The position numbers were made by a program, and so were the translations under genes. A DNA stretch of 64,000 nucleotides from Laceyella sacchari (GTDB taxonomy: Bacteria; Bacillota; Bacilli; Thermoactinomycetales; Thermoactinomycetaceae). The notes below the pieces were generated by a model. It saw only the letters and a list, made by a program, of their open reading frames with translations, made no database searches and was not told where the DNA came from. The stretch covers positions 459,038-523,037 of the forward strand of contig NZ_SMDD01000003.1 in the NCBI RefSeq assembly GCF_004343255.1. The letters are read 5' to 3'. Below, piece after piece: positions 37,402-47,464 of the stretch (positions within the stretch are counted from its first letter, which is position 1; every line of letters begins with the position of its first letter).

Positions 37402-39371
37402 TTCTTCATGAACTTCTCATAGTAAGAAGTAATCAAGTGGTCGGCGATGGGGCCTGCCGCCACCGCACCATAACCCCCTTCGGGCACAATCACGGCCACG
37501 GCGATTTGCGGATCATTCGCAGGGGCGAAAGCGACGAACACCGAATTTTCCACTCGTCCGCGACCTGGGATGTCCTGTTCTGATGTTCCCGTTTTGGCCG
37601 CTACATCAAACGGCAAATGGTTGAACAGTTCCGCCGCGGTCCCCCCCGGCTTGGTCACTTGTACCATGCCGCGAACTACCGTTTGGTAGTAGTTCTCTTT
37701 AATCGGGGTGCGTTGCATCACTTCCGGTTTGATTTCTTTCGTCTTCCCGGTGGTGGGATTCACCACTTTTTCAACCAATTGCGGACGTAAGCGCGTTCCT
37801 TTGTTTCCCAACGTTTGCATATACTGCGCTAACTGTAATGCCGTATACCGCTGCGCTTGCCCAAACGAAGCCAGCGCCATGGCCCCCATACCCGAATTTC
37901 GCTTAGCGATGATCTTGTAGTCTTCCAAACCATCTTGTTCGCGTGGCAAGGGAACACCGGTCTTGATACCCAGTCCAAAGGCATGGGCCAACTGCTCAAA
38001 CTTTTCGACGGCTTCCAACTTGTCTCTGCGATACCACTTGGTTCCCAACCAAGCCATAAACGTGTTAGACGATTTTTGAATCGCTTTGACAGGATCAAGC
38101 AGGCCGTAATTGTGACGACCTGAGTTACGTATTGGTGGGGTCGCTTTGGCGTAATAAAAAGCGCCTGGATCGCGCCAATAGGTGGTCGGTTTAATTACTC
38201 CTTCCATCATGCCCATCAGCACCGTCAACGGTTTAAAAGTGGAGCCTGACGGTAAGACGGAAAATGGGTGGCGCTTCACTTCCGATTGAGGAGAGGCAGA
38301 TCCCCGGGCATCATATGGCGCCTCTCGGATCGTGCCGTTATTGATAACAAAGCTGAGGTTCCGATAATCTTCGCTTCCCACTTTTCCGTTCCAGATGTTG
38401 GGGTCGTAATCAGGATAACTAACCATCGACCTGATTCTCCCCGTTTTTACTTCCATTGCCACCGCATAGGCGTTGCGGGCATATGGGGCACGTTTGTTCC
38501 CCGCTTGTGTGCGTAAGCGAGCCAGGTGTTGCTCTACAAATGCCTCCGCTTCTAACTGCATATCCTGGTCAAGGGTTGTTATCAGGTCATTGCCCGGTTT
38601 AGGGGAGACTTCTTTCAATACCTCAACCAATTTCCCTTGCGAGTTCACCCGCACTAAGCGGTAACCATTTTTTCCTCGTAATTCATCTTGATAACTGTAT
38701 TCGATGCCGTCCATCCCCACTTGTTCCCAATCCAAGTAACCCGCTTGATTCGGTTGCGCTGCCAAGGCTTTGTACTTCTTCATCGAGGTTTTTGCCCCGG
38801 CGTATGGACGCACATAACCAATCGTTTGGACGGCGATGCTATCCTTCCGATACTGGCGCAACGGTTCGGAAAAAATGTTGACGCCCGGAAACCGATCCGG
38901 ATTTTCCGAAATCTTCACGATCTCTTCATCGGACAAGCGGTCCTTCAGTTTTTTAGGATAGTAAGGCGGCTGTTTTCGCATGGTGGGTTTCCCCTTGGCA
39001 TCCAAGCCGATATCCATCGCTTCCAGCACATCTTTCAGCGGCATCTTTAACACATTGGCCAATTCCTTAGCCGTTGCTAGTTTTTTCTTTTTATCGCTGT
39101 CCGGTTCGAGGTAAATCGCAGTGAACAGAGAACGGTTCTCAACCAATATGTTGCCGTTCCGATCATAGATCTTTCCCCGCGATGCAACCAGCGGCACTTG
39201 CTTAAAATTATTTTCCACCGCCAACTGGTTGTATTCAGCTCCAGCCCCCAGCTGAATCGAGCTAAGGCGTAGAATCAATACAACGAACAACAGGATGACA
39301 ATGAGCCACAATCCGTGCAACCTTCCGGAGAGCAGCCCGGCTGAGCTAGTTTTGCGTCTGCCTTGAAACAT
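37398..39371 (-). CDS. Class B penicillin-binding protein 2 (transpeptidase)
   Basis: About 657 residues: short cytoplasmic N-terminus, one membrane anchor (LWLIVILLFVVLILRL), a PBP dimerisation domain, and a transpeptidase domain. Active-site motifs are LPSGSTFKPL (SxxK, near residue 377), SSN in KAIQKSSNTFMAWLG, and AAKTGTSEQ (KTG, near 593). It cross-links peptidoglycan, most like PBP2 of cell elongation or its sporulation-specific counterpart; which one cannot be decided without rodA/spoVE context. ATG at 39371 is chosen; a TTG four codons upstream is possible. Coupled to the DUF502 gene. Confidence 0.92.
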   Translation of the reverse strand: MFQGRRKTSSAGLLSGRLHGLWLIVILLFVVLILRLSSIQLGAGAEYNQLAVENNFKQVPLVASRGKIYDRNGNILVENRSLFTAIYLEPDSDKKKKLATAKELANVLKMPLKDVLEAMDIGLDAKGKPTMRKQPPYYPKKLKDRLSDEEIVKISENPDRFPGVNIFSEPLRQYRKDSIAVQTIGYVRPYAGAKTSMKKYKALAAQPNQAGYLDWEQVGMDGIEYSYQDELRGKNGYRLVRVNSQGKLVEVLKEVSPKPGNDLITTLDQDMQLEAEAFVEQHLARLRTQAGNKRAPYARNAYAVAMEVKTGRIRSMVSYPDYDPNIWNGKVGSEDYRNLSFVINNGTIREAPYDARGSASPQSEVKRHPFSVLPSGSTFKPLTVLMGMMEGVIKPTTYWRDPGAFYYAKATPPIRNSGRHNYGLLDPVKAIQKSSNTFMAWLGTKWYRRDKLEAVEKFEQLAHAFGLGIKTGVPLPREQDGLEDYKIIAKRNSGMGAMALASFGQAQRYTALQLAQYMQTLGNKGTRLRPQLVEKVVNPTTGKTKEIKPEVMQRTPIKENYYQTVVRGMVQVTKPGGTAAELFNHLPFDVAAKTGTSEQDIPGRGRVENSVFVAFAPANDPQIAVAVIVPEGGYGAVAAGPIADHLITSYYEKFMKK

Positions 39372-39570
39372 GCCACCACTCAATCCTTTGCAACCTATAG
39401 TGCATTTCCAACTCGTTATTAGTGTATCACATCACAAGGAAAAAGAGGGAGGGGATTCCCACATCCAACCAGCGACAATTTTGTGCGGAGTGTACAGGCT
39501 TGTCCAAATAAGTGGGTTGAAGAGCAGGCAGAGCTCTTCCCGTCAGGAGAAAGCTCCGCCCTTTCATTTT

Positions 39571-40698
39571 TTAACGATTCCAAAACCTGCGATAAAACTC
39601 CACCGCTTGGTATGAATTCAACACGCTCACCCGTTCCAACCGCGATGTCTTCAGCGCCGACTGCAACAAAATGTACCGAATTTGCTCAGGATTCAGATAA
39701 GGGTTTAGTTGGAGCAAGAGGGCGATCGTGCCGGATACATGCGGCACGGCCATGGAAGTGCCACTCATTTCCCGCTTGGCCCCGTTTAACCACGCCGACG
39801 GAATTCTCTCCCCCGGTGCGGCGAGATCCACGCCTTTGCCCATATTGCTAAATTGAGATAAGACACCTTCACGCGAAACAGAAGCCACGGCGATCGTCTC
39901 TGGGTAACGAGCTGGAAAATCAATGCTTGACGGGAGGCCCCGGTTCCCTGTGGCCGCCACCATCACAATACCCCGGCGGTGGGCGATCTGAATCGCTTGC
40001 CGCAACGATTCGCTCAATTTTTCCATGCCGAAACTCATGTTGATCACTTGCATGCCGTTTTCAATGCACCAATTGATGGCGCTCAATAAATCGGACAAAT
40101 TGGCGCTACCCTTGCGGTTAAATGCTTTTACCGCATATACTTCCGTTTTTGGCGCCGTCCCGATGATGCCCAAGCCCGCCCCGTTGCCAGCGATGATCCC
40201 CGCTACATGGGTGCCGTGCCCATTGTAATCCTGAGGGGCGAAATAAGGGGACAAAATGTTCACCCCGCCCCGATAATTGTCTTTTATCGCCGGATGATCC
40301 GCTGAAATCCCCGTGTCGATGACCGCTACTTTCACTCCTCGCCCCTGGCTGACGGGCCAAACTTTGGGCGCTTCAATCATCTGCACGCCCCACGGCAAAT
40401 TTTGCTCCTTGACCGACAGCATGGTGCCTACATATGGTTCCGTGATTGTCAGCCGAATATCCGGCTCCGTGTAAGCTACATCAGGCACCGACTCTGTGGG
40501 GACGACGGGAGCTTGATATTCCCCGATAACCATGCCCAATTGGGACAGATAGCGGATCGGCCGCACACCCAAACGGCGCAGATTATTCAAACAACGCTCC
40601 AACTGGATGCCATCTCGCAAATAGTAGATCTTGCGTATCCGCTTCTTGCATGACGCTTGGTTGCATGGGAAAGGGAGCCTCCAATCAGAATCATTCAT
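39571..40698 (-). CDS. S8 family serine peptidase (subtilisin-like)
   Basis: About 375 residues with the subtilisin triad: Asp in KVAVIDTGISADHP, His in NGHGTHVAGIIAGN, Ser in GTSMAVPHVSGT, and the oxyanion Asn in AATGNRGLPSS. The first 105 residues form a propeptide-like region rich in basic residues and with two cysteines (CNQASCKK), but there is no evident signal peptide. It may be an intracellular or spore-associated protease, unlike the exported subtilisins. The start at 40698 (MNDSDWRLPF) follows a weak GGGAGTG site; the frame continues 38 codons upstream across a divergent gene. Confidence 0.88.
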   Translation of the reverse strand: MNDSDWRLPFPCNQASCKKRIRKIYYLRDGIQLERCLNNLRRLGVRPIRYLSQLGMVIGEYQAPVVPTESVPDVAYTEPDIRLTITEPYVGTMLSVKEQNLPWGVQMIEAPKVWPVSQGRGVKVAVIDTGISADHPAIKDNYRGGVNILSPYFAPQDYNGHGTHVAGIIAGNGAGLGIIGTAPKTEVYAVKAFNRKGSANLSDLLSAINWCIENGMQVINMSFGMEKLSESLRQAIQIAHRRGIVMVAATGNRGLPSSIDFPARYPETIAVASVSREGVLSQFSNMGKGVDLAAPGERIPSAWLNGAKREMSGTSMAVPHVSGTIALLLQLNPYLNPEQIRYILLQSALKTSRLERVSVLNSYQAVEFYRRFWNR

Positions 40699-40775
40699 GA
40701 TCTCACACTCCCATCTGCACTCAATGCCCAAACCTTGAATATGGTACATACAAAAAACAAAGCGGGTGATAACGA

Positions 40776-41150
40776 ATGAGCAAAGCGAAACCACCCCAAT
40801 CTGACGATTCACTGCGACTGTCCCTCAGCGACGACAATGCAATAGACCATTGGTCGACAATCCAAAAATGGACCAACCGGCTCTCAAAGACAACCAACCA
40901 CCTTGATGATCTTGCCCATGCACTGCAATCCCTGCATCTTGCCGCCAAGGACAAAGAAACTTTAAAAGAAATCATCACTTCTTTGGCCAAACTAAACAAA
41001 ATTCAGGCGCAAAAGAAAACGAAAGCAGACGACTCCAAAGCCGCACAAGAAACACTCCAAACTGGCAACAGCTTGATGGACATGTTCAACTCACCAGCGA
41101 TGCGCGACATCGTGCAGACGGTGTTAAAACAGAGAAAGCGTCATTGGTGA
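40776..41150 (+). CDS. Hypothetical hydrophilic helical protein
   Basis: 124 residues, not recognised. It is highly charged and rich in Lys, Asp, Ser and Gln, with long predicted helices (about residues 25-75 and 80-115), a possible coiled coil. No signal peptide, membrane segment or cysteine. It begins MSKAKPPQSDDSLRL behind GCGGGTGATAACGA. It is transcribed divergently from the S8 peptidase, and its stop codon directly abuts the stop codon of the convergent next gene. Confidence 0.65.
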   Translation: MSKAKPPQSDDSLRLSLSDDNAIDHWSTIQKWTNRLSKTTNHLDDLAHALQSLHLAAKDKETLKEIITSLAKLNKIQAQKKTKADDSKAAQETLQTGNSLMDMFNSPAMRDIVQTVLKQRKRHW

Positions 41151-41477
41151 TTATCGGTCTCGGCGGGGTTGCTTCTGTTTTCTTTTCAACATCAGCTCAT
41201 TGACCTGTGCCGGTGGCGTCATGTTCAATTGGCCCAATATCTCACGCATGCCTTCTGGTGTCATCATTTGTTTCATCAATCCCATCATCGCTTCTTGCGA
41301 TATGGGCATATGGACGACTTGGCTTATATATTCAATAAAGCCGGGTATTCCATGCTTCTGATAACGTTCCATCGCTTTGAACATGAACTGCTCCAATTGA
41401 CTCTCATCCATGAACGGCTTTCCCACTAATTGATTCATCCAATCGGCAAAAGCTTTCAGCGCTTGCGTATGCTGCAT
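41151..41477 (-). CDS. Hypothetical methionine-rich protein
   Basis: 108 residues starting MQHTQALKAFADWMNQLVG, helical, with a Met-rich middle (EAMMGLMKQMMTPEGMREIL) and a strongly basic C-terminus (LKRKQKQPRRDR). Not recognised. AGGGGGGAG precedes the ATG at 41477. Its stop codon touches that of the convergent 40776-41150 gene with no bases between, so transcription of the two must run into each other unless there is a hidden terminator. Confidence 0.65.
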   Translation of the reverse strand: MQHTQALKAFADWMNQLVGKPFMDESQLEQFMFKAMERYQKHGIPGFIEYISQVVHMPISQEAMMGLMKQMMTPEGMREILGQLNMTPPAQVNELMLKRKQKQPRRDR

Positions 41478-41566
41478 CACGCACTCCCCCCTAACCAACC
41501 GCCAGCGTTTATCTTAGTAATATGAAATTCGCCTGCACATTCGCACGATAAACACCCATAGGCCAC

Positions 41567-41601
41567 AAAAAAAGGCAGAAGCCTGTTAGCTTCTGCCTTT
41601 T
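41567..41601 (-). terminator. Terminator after the 41605-42141 gene
   Basis: AAAAGGCAGAAGC pairs with GCTTCTGCCTTTT, followed by a U-run on the minus strand. Confidence 0.93.
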
Positions 41602-41604
41602 CAT

Positions 41605-42141
41605 TTACTTTCCACCGCCGCATGGGCCCTTGCCGAGATCGACTTTGCTACATCCAGACATCTGGAAATCGATGTCGCGTCCCACTTCCGAGACTTGCCG
41701 CCAATACTCGCCCACATATGCCAAGGGTTGCTTCACCCGTTTTTCGTCGGCGATGAAATAAGTTGTTTCTTTCCCGGTCGCGTCATCCATAAACGTCACA
41801 TACAGCACGTCGTAATAAAGTGGAGACCCATCTTCCTCTTCGATAATATCAAAACCGGCCTCGTGGGTGATGAGTAATTCTTCGTAAGAGCAGGATTCCA
41901 CTCCCTGCTCCCCCTCGACCGCTACATAATCAAACTCGCAGCGGTCTGCCTCCTCATCAAACGAAGCTTGGCGTAGATGGCCGTACACATAGATCGATTC
42001 ACTATCCAAATCAATCGTACCAAACAAACTTTGGGGATATGCGGCCAGATAGTCGTTCACTTTGCGATTGATGTCCCGGGCAAACATCTCCCTGGCCGCT
42101 TCTTGAAAGTTGAACAACATCCCATGAGTAAATGATTTCAT
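41605..42141 (-). CDS. Hypothetical acidic protein
   Basis: 178 residues, not recognised. It is strongly acidic (many Asp/Glu, e.g. FDIIEEEDGS) with a mixed alpha/beta pattern and a C-terminal glycine/cysteine tail (GCSKVDLGKGPCGGGK). There is no membrane segment. The start is ATG at 42141 behind AAAGGAG (9 nt); an ATG two codons earlier is too close to it. It is a single gene with a strong terminator. Confidence 0.65.
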   Translation of the reverse strand: MKSFTHGMLFNFQEAAREMFARDINRKVNDYLAAYPQSLFGTIDLDSESIYVYGHLRQASFDEEADRCEFDYVAVEGEQGVESCSYEELLITHEAGFDIIEEEDGSPLYYDVLYVTFMDDATGKETTYFIADEKRVKQPLAYVGEYWRQVSEVGRDIDFQMSGCSKVDLGKGPCGGGK

Positions 42142-42206
42142 CAACATTAGCTCCTTTGATCAACCGTGCACATCGCATCTATTATATCGAAGAGAAAAAA
42201 CGCTTT

Positions 42207-43772
42207 TCAAGAAGCCGTTCCTTTTCGTTTTCTTTCCAACTCCCGCAATTCCACTCGCCGAATCTTCCCACTGGCCGTTTTCGGTAGGGAAGTGACAAAT
42301 TCCACCTCGCGCGGATACTTATATGGAGCAGTCAACGTCTTGACATGGTCTTGCAATTCGGGAATAAGTTCCGCTGTAGGGATGACGCTTTCCCTTAACA
42401 CGACAAATGCTTTGACAATGGTTCCCCTGATGGGGTCAGGGCTGGCTACTACCGCACATTCTTTTACCGCCGGATGTTTGACGAGGGCGTCCTCCACTTC
42501 AAAGGGGCCGATTGTATACCCTGAGCTGATAATTATGTCATCAGCCCGCCCCTCAAACCAAAAGTATCCCTCTTCATCCACTCTGGCTCTGTCTCCGGTG
42601 AGATACCAATCCCCGCGAAACGCCGCTTGGGTACGCTCCGGATCTTGATAATATCCTTTAAATAGAGCGGGAGAAGAGCGGTGGACAGCGATATGACCCA
42701 CCTCCCCTTGCTTCACTTCTTGTCCCTCGTCATCAACCACCGCAATCCGATTGCCGGGAGTCGGTTTGCCCATCGAGCCCAGCTTCACCGGCATTCCAGT
42801 CAAGTTGGCAATCAGGAGGGTGTTCTCAGTCTGTCCATAGCCATCACGCACTTGCACTCCAAACGCGTTGAGAAAAGTATCGATCACTTCCCTGTTCAGC
42901 GGTTCTCCGGCGCTGACCGCGCTACGCAGAGCCGGAAGACGATACTCCAAGAGCTTCTCGCACTTGGCCATTAACCGGTATTCCGTCGGCGTACAGCACA
43001 AGACATTGATTTTTTGTTCTTCTAGCAAGCGAAGATAGGTTTCCGGATGAAACGAACCTTGGTAAACAAATGCTGTCGCACCTGCCCCCAGAGTGGAAAC
43101 AAACGGGCTCCAAATCCATTTGGCCCAACCTGGTCCCGCCGTGGCCCACACTTTGTCCCCATTTTGAATGCCAAGCCACGCTTGTGTAGCCGTCTGTTGG
43201 TGGGCAACTGCCCAGCTGTGATGGTGAACCACTCCTTTGGGTCCCCCTGTGGTCCCGGAAGTGTATGAGATAAACGCAGGGTCATCCGCTGTTGTTTCCG
43301 GCAAGGCAATGCTGGCATCCCCTGTACATTCATCCAGCGCCAACCATCCTTCCTGTGCTTGGCCGCGGACGATTCGGATGGCAGCGCTTCCAATTTCGCG
43401 CAAAGCCTCATCTACCCCTGCCGTCAAGGTTGCGTCAGCGATCACCGCTTTCGCCTCAGCATGTCGGATGCGGTAGGCGATGTCACCGGATCGCAACATT
43501 TCTGACCCCGGCAACAACACCAATCCCGCTTTTAAGCAAGCCAGATAGGCAATATACGCTTCCGGCACGCGCGGCAACAAAATCATCACCCGCTCCCCTT
43601 TGGCGAGCCCCAAAGCAACCAATCCCCGGGCCAAGGAATCAGATTTTTCCTTTAATTCCGCATATGTAATTTGTTTTTCTTCCCCTGCCTCATTTCGCCA
43701 ATGAATCGCGACCTTTCCAGTTACAGTAGCATGTCGGTCGATATCCTGAGCAATATTATAACGCGTTGTCAT
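42207..43772 (-). CDS. Acyl-CoA synthetase (acetyl/medium-chain, YtcI-like)
   Basis: 521-residue ANL-superfamily adenylate-forming ligase. The phosphate-binding loop is ISYTSGTTGGPKGVVH (A3), followed by DGYGQTENTLL (A5), WYLTGDRARVDEEGYFWFEGR (A7-A8) and the catalytic Lys in TASGKIRRVELR (A10). It activates a carboxylic acid as acyl-AMP and transfers it to CoA. It resembles the acetyl/medium-chain AcsA-like group; chain length cannot be assigned. The start is ATG at 43772 behind GGGGAGGGG. Confidence 0.92.
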   Translation of the reverse strand: MTTRYNIAQDIDRHATVTGKVAIHWRNEAGEEKQITYAELKEKSDSLARGLVALGLAKGERVMILLPRVPEAYIAYLACLKAGLVLLPGSEMLRSGDIAYRIRHAEAKAVIADATLTAGVDEALREIGSAAIRIVRGQAQEGWLALDECTGDASIALPETTADDPAFISYTSGTTGGPKGVVHHHSWAVAHQQTATQAWLGIQNGDKVWATAGPGWAKWIWSPFVSTLGAGATAFVYQGSFHPETYLRLLEEQKINVLCCTPTEYRLMAKCEKLLEYRLPALRSAVSAGEPLNREVIDTFLNAFGVQVRDGYGQTENTLLIANLTGMPVKLGSMGKPTPGNRIAVVDDEGQEVKQGEVGHIAVHRSSPALFKGYYQDPERTQAAFRGDWYLTGDRARVDEEGYFWFEGRADDIIISSGYTIGPFEVEDALVKHPAVKECAVVASPDPIRGTIVKAFVVLRESVIPTAELIPELQDHVKTLTAPYKYPREVEFVTSLPKTASGKIRRVELRELERKRKGTAS

Positions 43773-43865
43773 CCCATTCCCCTCCCCAAAGATCAGATCA
43801 AAGAAAAGGTATCTATAGAAATATTCTTTCAAATGAGTGGTAAATCCTTTTTAATGAATAATAAG

Positions 43866-43887
43866 TAGCGACCCTCGCGGGTCGCTA
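43866..43887 (-). terminator. Hairpin after the alpha/beta SASP gene
   Basis: TAGCGACCCGCGAGGGTCGCTA hairpin a short distance after the stop codon; the T-run is weak. Confidence 0.6.
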
Positions 43888-43909
43888 CCGGGAACCAGTT
43901 ATTCAATTA

Positions 43910-44119
43910 TTAGAAGCTACCACCCAGTTGTTGTTGAGCCAAAGAAACCAGACGTTTGGTGATTTCTCCCCCAACCGAACCGTTTGCGCGGGAAGTGGTG
44001 TCAGCACCCAGAGTTACACCAAATTCTTGTGCGATCTCAAATTTCATTTGATCAATCGCTTGGGCTGCACCAGCTACCAGCAGTTGGTTGGAGCTACGGC
44101 TGCGTCCTTGTTGTGCCAT
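43910..44119 (-). CDS. Alpha/beta-type small acid-soluble spore protein
   Basis: 69-residue DNA-binding SASP that coats and protects spore DNA. The germination protease site region is [20 protein letters not shown], and the second conserved stretch is [29 protein letters not shown] precedes the ATG. A sigma-G type promoter is present upstream. It is a single forespore gene, as is typical. Confidence 0.97.
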   Translation of the reverse strand: MAQQGRSRSSNQLLVAGAAQAIDQMKFEIAQEFGVTLGADTTSRANGSVGGEITKRLVSLAQQQLGGSF

Positions 44120-44150
44120 GTGTTTTCACCTCCTTATCTCTTGTTGGTCT

Positions 44151-44180
44151 TATATTGCGTCGTTTGCCCCGAATGCATGC
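44151..44180 (-). promoter_or_regulatory. Sigma-G/F type promoter of the alpha/beta SASP gene
   Basis: GCATG (44176-44180), an 18-bp spacer and CAATATA (44151-44157) on the minus strand. The -35 fits GNATR and the -10 fits CATNNTA at all but one position. Confidence 0.65.
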
Positions 44181-44228
44181 TAGGAAATTATGGATAAACT
44201 GCCGCAAAGGCTTGTTCTTAAGGCATAA

Positions 44229-44259
44229 GAAAAAGGGTTGCGGTCAGCTGCAACCCTTT
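44229..44259 (-). terminator. Terminator of the deo operon
   Basis: AAAGGGTTGC pairs with GCAACCCTTT, followed by a U-run, after the pdp stop codon. Confidence 0.88.
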
Positions 44260-44295
44260 CATCCATATAATTTGCGTCGCCGTTTGCTGTGCGTG

Positions 44296-45597
44296 TTATT
44301 CCGTCACAATGTCACGAATCAATACCGGCGCTTCCGCTTGCTTATCGATGCGGATGCTGGCATAAAGCTTCTCGATCACATCATCCACATTTTCCCGATT
44401 GGCATGGATGGTCACCAAGGATTCTCCGGCCTTTACCGGATCGCCAATTTTTTTGTTCATTACCAGGCCGACCGCCAAGTCGATTTCAGATTCTTTGGTT
44501 GCCCGGCCTGCTCCAAGCCACATTGCGGCTGTACCGATCTCATCCGCAATCATCTCCGCGACTACGCCGTCTGTTTTAGCCGGCACTTCAATTTGATAAG
44601 CCGCTTGCGGCAATTTTTCCGGATGATCCACAACGGAAGGGTCACCCCCTTGATTGGCAAGAAACTCTTTAAATTTCTCCAAGGCCTTACCGTTTTGTAT
44701 GACACCTCTGATCAACTCTTCCGCCTCTTCCAGCGATTCGGCTTTGCCGGCTAAAAATACCATTTGCCGCCCGAGCGCTAAGCAAAGCTCTTCCAAATCC
44801 TTAGGCCCTTTCCCACGCAATGTATCAATCGCTTCCTTCACTTCCAGCGCATTACCGATAGCTCGTCCCAGTGGCTGGCTCATGTCGGAGATTACAGCCA
44901 TCGTCTTGCGGCCCACATTGTTACCGATCCGCACCATCGCTTGGGCCAATTTTTTGGCGTCTTCCACCGTCTTCATAAATGCCCCGGCCCCCGTCTTCAC
45001 GTCAAGCACAATGGCATCGGCACCCGCCGCAATTTTTTTGCTCATGATCGAACTGGCGATAAGGGGGATGGAACTCACCGTGCCTGTCACATCGCGCAGG
45101 GCGTATAACTTCTTGTCTGCCGGAGTCAAATCGCCGGTTTGTCCGATCACCGCGATTTTGTGCTTGTTCACCAACTCCACGAATTGTTCCTTGCTAATCT
45201 CAACATGGAACCCTTCCACTGCTTCCAACTTATCGATCGTGCCACCGGTATGACCCAGTCCCCGACCAGACATCTTCGCCACTGGAATGTCCAGCGCGGC
45301 AACAAGCGGAGCCAAAACCAGCGTGGTTGTGTCGCCTACACCGCCGGTGGAATGTTTGTCCACCTTGATCCCTTCAATCGCCGACAGATCGATGGTTTCA
45401 CCCGAACGTACCATAGCCATGGTCAAATCGGCCCGTTCCCGATCTGTCATGTCTCTGAAATAGATGGCCATAGCTAAGGCACTAACTTGATAATCGGGTA
45501 TTTCGCCTCTGGTGTACCCTTGGACAAAGAAATTGATCTCTTCGGTGGTCAACTCTCCACCATCGCGTTTTTTCTCAATCAAATCGACCATTCTCAT
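44296..45597 (-). CDS. pdp: Pyrimidine-nucleoside phosphorylase
   Basis: 433-residue phosphorylase that splits uridine, thymidine and deoxyuridine into base and (deoxy)ribose-1-phosphate. It begins [17 protein letters not shown] and has the phosphate/substrate loops [17 protein letters not shown] and [17 protein letters not shown], plus [12 protein letters not shown]. The length matches characterised Bacillus enzymes exactly. The ATG at 45597 follows GAGGAG. It is the last gene of the deoC-cdd-nupC-pdp operon; a 185-bp gap with a GTGATTTG/CAAATCAC hairpin separates it from nupC. Confidence 0.96.
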   Translation of the reverse strand: MRMVDLIEKKRDGGELTTEEINFFVQGYTRGEIPDYQVSALAMAIYFRDMTDRERADLTMAMVRSGETIDLSAIEGIKVDKHSTGGVGDTTTLVLAPLVAALDIPVAKMSGRGLGHTGGTIDKLEAVEGFHVEISKEQFVELVNKHKIAVIGQTGDLTPADKKLYALRDVTGTVSSIPLIASSIMSKKIAAGADAIVLDVKTGAGAFMKTVEDAKKLAQAMVRIGNNVGRKTMAVISDMSQPLGRAIGNALEVKEAIDTLRGKGPKDLEELCLALGRQMVFLAGKAESLEEAEELIRGVIQNGKALEKFKEFLANQGGDPSVVDHPEKLPQAAYQIEVPAKTDGVVAEMIADEIGTAAMWLGAGRATKESEIDLAVGLVMNKKIGDPVKAGESLVTIHANRENVDDVIEKLYASIRIDKQAEAPVLIRDIVTE

Positions 45598-45782
45598 CTT
45601 TATTTCTCTCCTCGCTTTAGACAGTTTAAACCGCTTTAAGCCAACCCGGCCACGCCACAAGTGATTTGTCACCAAATCACGGAAACCGGGGTATGTCTAT
45701 ACAAACAATACAAAGTTTGCTGGACACACCCCCGCAGGTGATAAGCCATCACTAAGTCAGACGTCTTACCTCAGTTCAAAAA

Positions 45783-46961
45783 TCACAGGAACAACCCGGC
45801 CACCGTTGCAGACAAAACACTAACCATCGTCGCTCCGTACAGCAATTTCAGGCCGAAGCGGGCAACCACGTTTCCTTGTTTTTCATGTAGCCCTTTTACA
45901 GCGCCGGCAATAATACCAATCGACGAGAAATTGGCAAATGAAACCAAGAACACAGACACAATGCCGACTGTCCGCGCAGATAGCGCCGTCTGTTTACTAA
46001 GGTCAAGCATTGCTACAAATTCATTGGACACCAGCTTCGTCGCCATGATGCTCCCTGCAGTCACTGCTTCATGCCATGGCACGCCCATCACGAACGCAAT
46101 CGGCGCGAACACATACCCCAATAGTTCTTGGAACGAAATCCCAACAATACCCATGAAGATCCCATTGACCATGGCAATGATCGCCACAAACCCGATCAGC
46201 ATCGCCGCAACAGTGAAAGCCACCTTAAACCCGTCCATAATATATTCCCCGAGCATTTCAAAAAACGATTGTCTTTCTTCATCTTGTACTTCGAGGATAT
46301 CCTCTTCCTTGGCAACCGCATATGGATTGAGGATGGAAGCGATGATGAAACCGCCGAACAGGTTGAGAATAAGTGCTGTCACAACATACTTTGGATCGAT
46401 GATTTGCATGTAGGCGCCGACAATCGACATCGATACCGTGGACATAGCCGAGGCGCACATGGTATACAAGCGGTGCTTCGGCAACATCCCGATTTGTTTT
46501 TTGACGGAAATGAACACTTCAGACTGCCCCAAAATCGCGGAAGCAACTGCGTTATATGACTCCAGTTTGCCCATTCCGTTCACTTTGCTTAACACCAAGC
46601 CAATATACTTGATGACAAACGGCAAAATTTTAGTATACTGCAAAATCCCGATCAGTGCCGAAATGAATACGATTGGCAACAAGACGGACAAGAAGAACGG
46701 CATTTGCCCTTCATTAGCCATGCCACCGAATACGAAATTAACCCCTTCAGCCGCATAGGCCAACAACTTCTCAAATACCGACGCAAACCCTCTGATGAGG
46801 AATTCGCCGGCGCCAGTGTTCAACAAGGCAAAAGCGAATAACATCTGCAAAGCAATCATGATAAAGAGCGGCTTATAACGGATCTCTTTTCTATTGTTAC
46901 TTACCGCATATGTCAAGATAAACACAACAAGCACGCCCAAAATGGCAATAATATATTTCAT
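45783..46961 (-). CDS. nupC: Nucleoside permease NupC (CNT family)
   Basis: 392-residue concentrative nucleoside transporter. The CNT features are visible: [22 protein letters not shown], the substrate-binding helix [14 protein letters not shown], and [16 protein letters not shown] with [17 protein letters not shown] near the C-terminus. It imports pyrimidine (deoxy)nucleosides by ion symport. It lies between cdd and pdp. A good cre-like sequence is found just upstream of its ribosome site. Confidence 0.95.
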   Translation of the reverse strand: MKYIIAILGVLVVFILTYAVSNNRKEIRYKPLFIMIALQMLFAFALLNTGAGEFLIRGFASVFEKLLAYAAEGVNFVFGGMANEGQMPFFLSVLLPIVFISALIGILQYTKILPFVIKYIGLVLSKVNGMGKLESYNAVASAILGQSEVFISVKKQIGMLPKHRLYTMCASAMSTVSMSIVGAYMQIIDPKYVVTALILNLFGGFIIASILNPYAVAKEEDILEVQDEERQSFFEMLGEYIMDGFKVAFTVAAMLIGFVAIIAMVNGIFMGIVGISFQELLGYVFAPIAFVMGVPWHEAVTAGSIMATKLVSNEFVAMLDLSKQTALSARTVGIVSVFLVSFANFSSIGIIAGAVKGLHEKQGNVVARFGLKLLYGATMVSVLSATVAGLFL

Positions 46962-46995
46962 GACTAAATCCTCTCCTATGATTGGGCAACCGAGT

Positions 46996-47010
46996 CTGAA
47001 GCGCTTTCAA
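46996..47010 (-). promoter_or_regulatory. Candidate CcpA cre site between cdd and nupC
   Basis: TTGAAAGCGCTTCAG on the minus strand is close to the cre consensus WTGAAARCGYTTWCW and nearly palindromic. The location inside the operon suggests a roadblock or an internal promoter under carbon control. Confidence 0.5.
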
Positions 47011-47039
47011 CTCCTTCAGAGAAGGAACCGCTCAGCGGA

Positions 47040-47438
47040 TTAATCCCTCTCCATGTCTCCGGCCTGAAAAGCGCCCGGAAGCAGCTGAGATATGATCCAT
47101 TCCTCGGTGTCGCCGTGAAGGTTGGTTAAATAGATTTTGGTGTTTTTATCGCAAAACTCGGCTAACACTTGCCGGCAAGCTCCGCACGGAGACACCGGGC
47201 CATCAGTATCAGCCACGATGGCGATTGCTTCAATGGTGCGCTCGCCATCTGAAATCGCTTTAAACAAGGCTGTGCGTTCCGCGCAATTAGTCAAACCAAA
47301 AGAAGCGTTTTCGATATTGCATCCCCGATAAATCTTGCCGCCAGCCAACACCGCGGCGCCCACCGGAAAATGTGAATATGGGGTGTAGGCCTGCTTGCGA
47401 GCCTCAATCGCCTCTTTGATCAGCTGCTGTTTCAACAT
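47040..47438 (-). CDS. cdd: Cytidine deaminase
   Basis: 132-residue tetrameric-type cytidine deaminase that converts (deoxy)cytidine to (deoxy)uridine. The zinc site is formed by NCAERTALF (Cys plus catalytic Glu) and SPCGACRQVLAEF. CNIENASFG is the substrate loop. AAGGAGG precedes the ATG. In B. subtilis cdd lies elsewhere; here it is inserted between deoC and nupC, so that deoxycytidine can be deaminated before Pdp acts. Confidence 0.96.
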   Translation of the reverse strand: MLKQQLIKEAIEARKQAYTPYSHFPVGAAVLAGGKIYRGCNIENASFGLTNCAERTALFKAISDGERTIEAIAIVADTDGPVSPCGACRQVLAEFCDKNTKIYLTNLHGDTEEWIISQLLPGAFQAGDMERD

Positions 47439-47464
47439 GGTCGGTTCCTCCTTGGCACGAAGGT

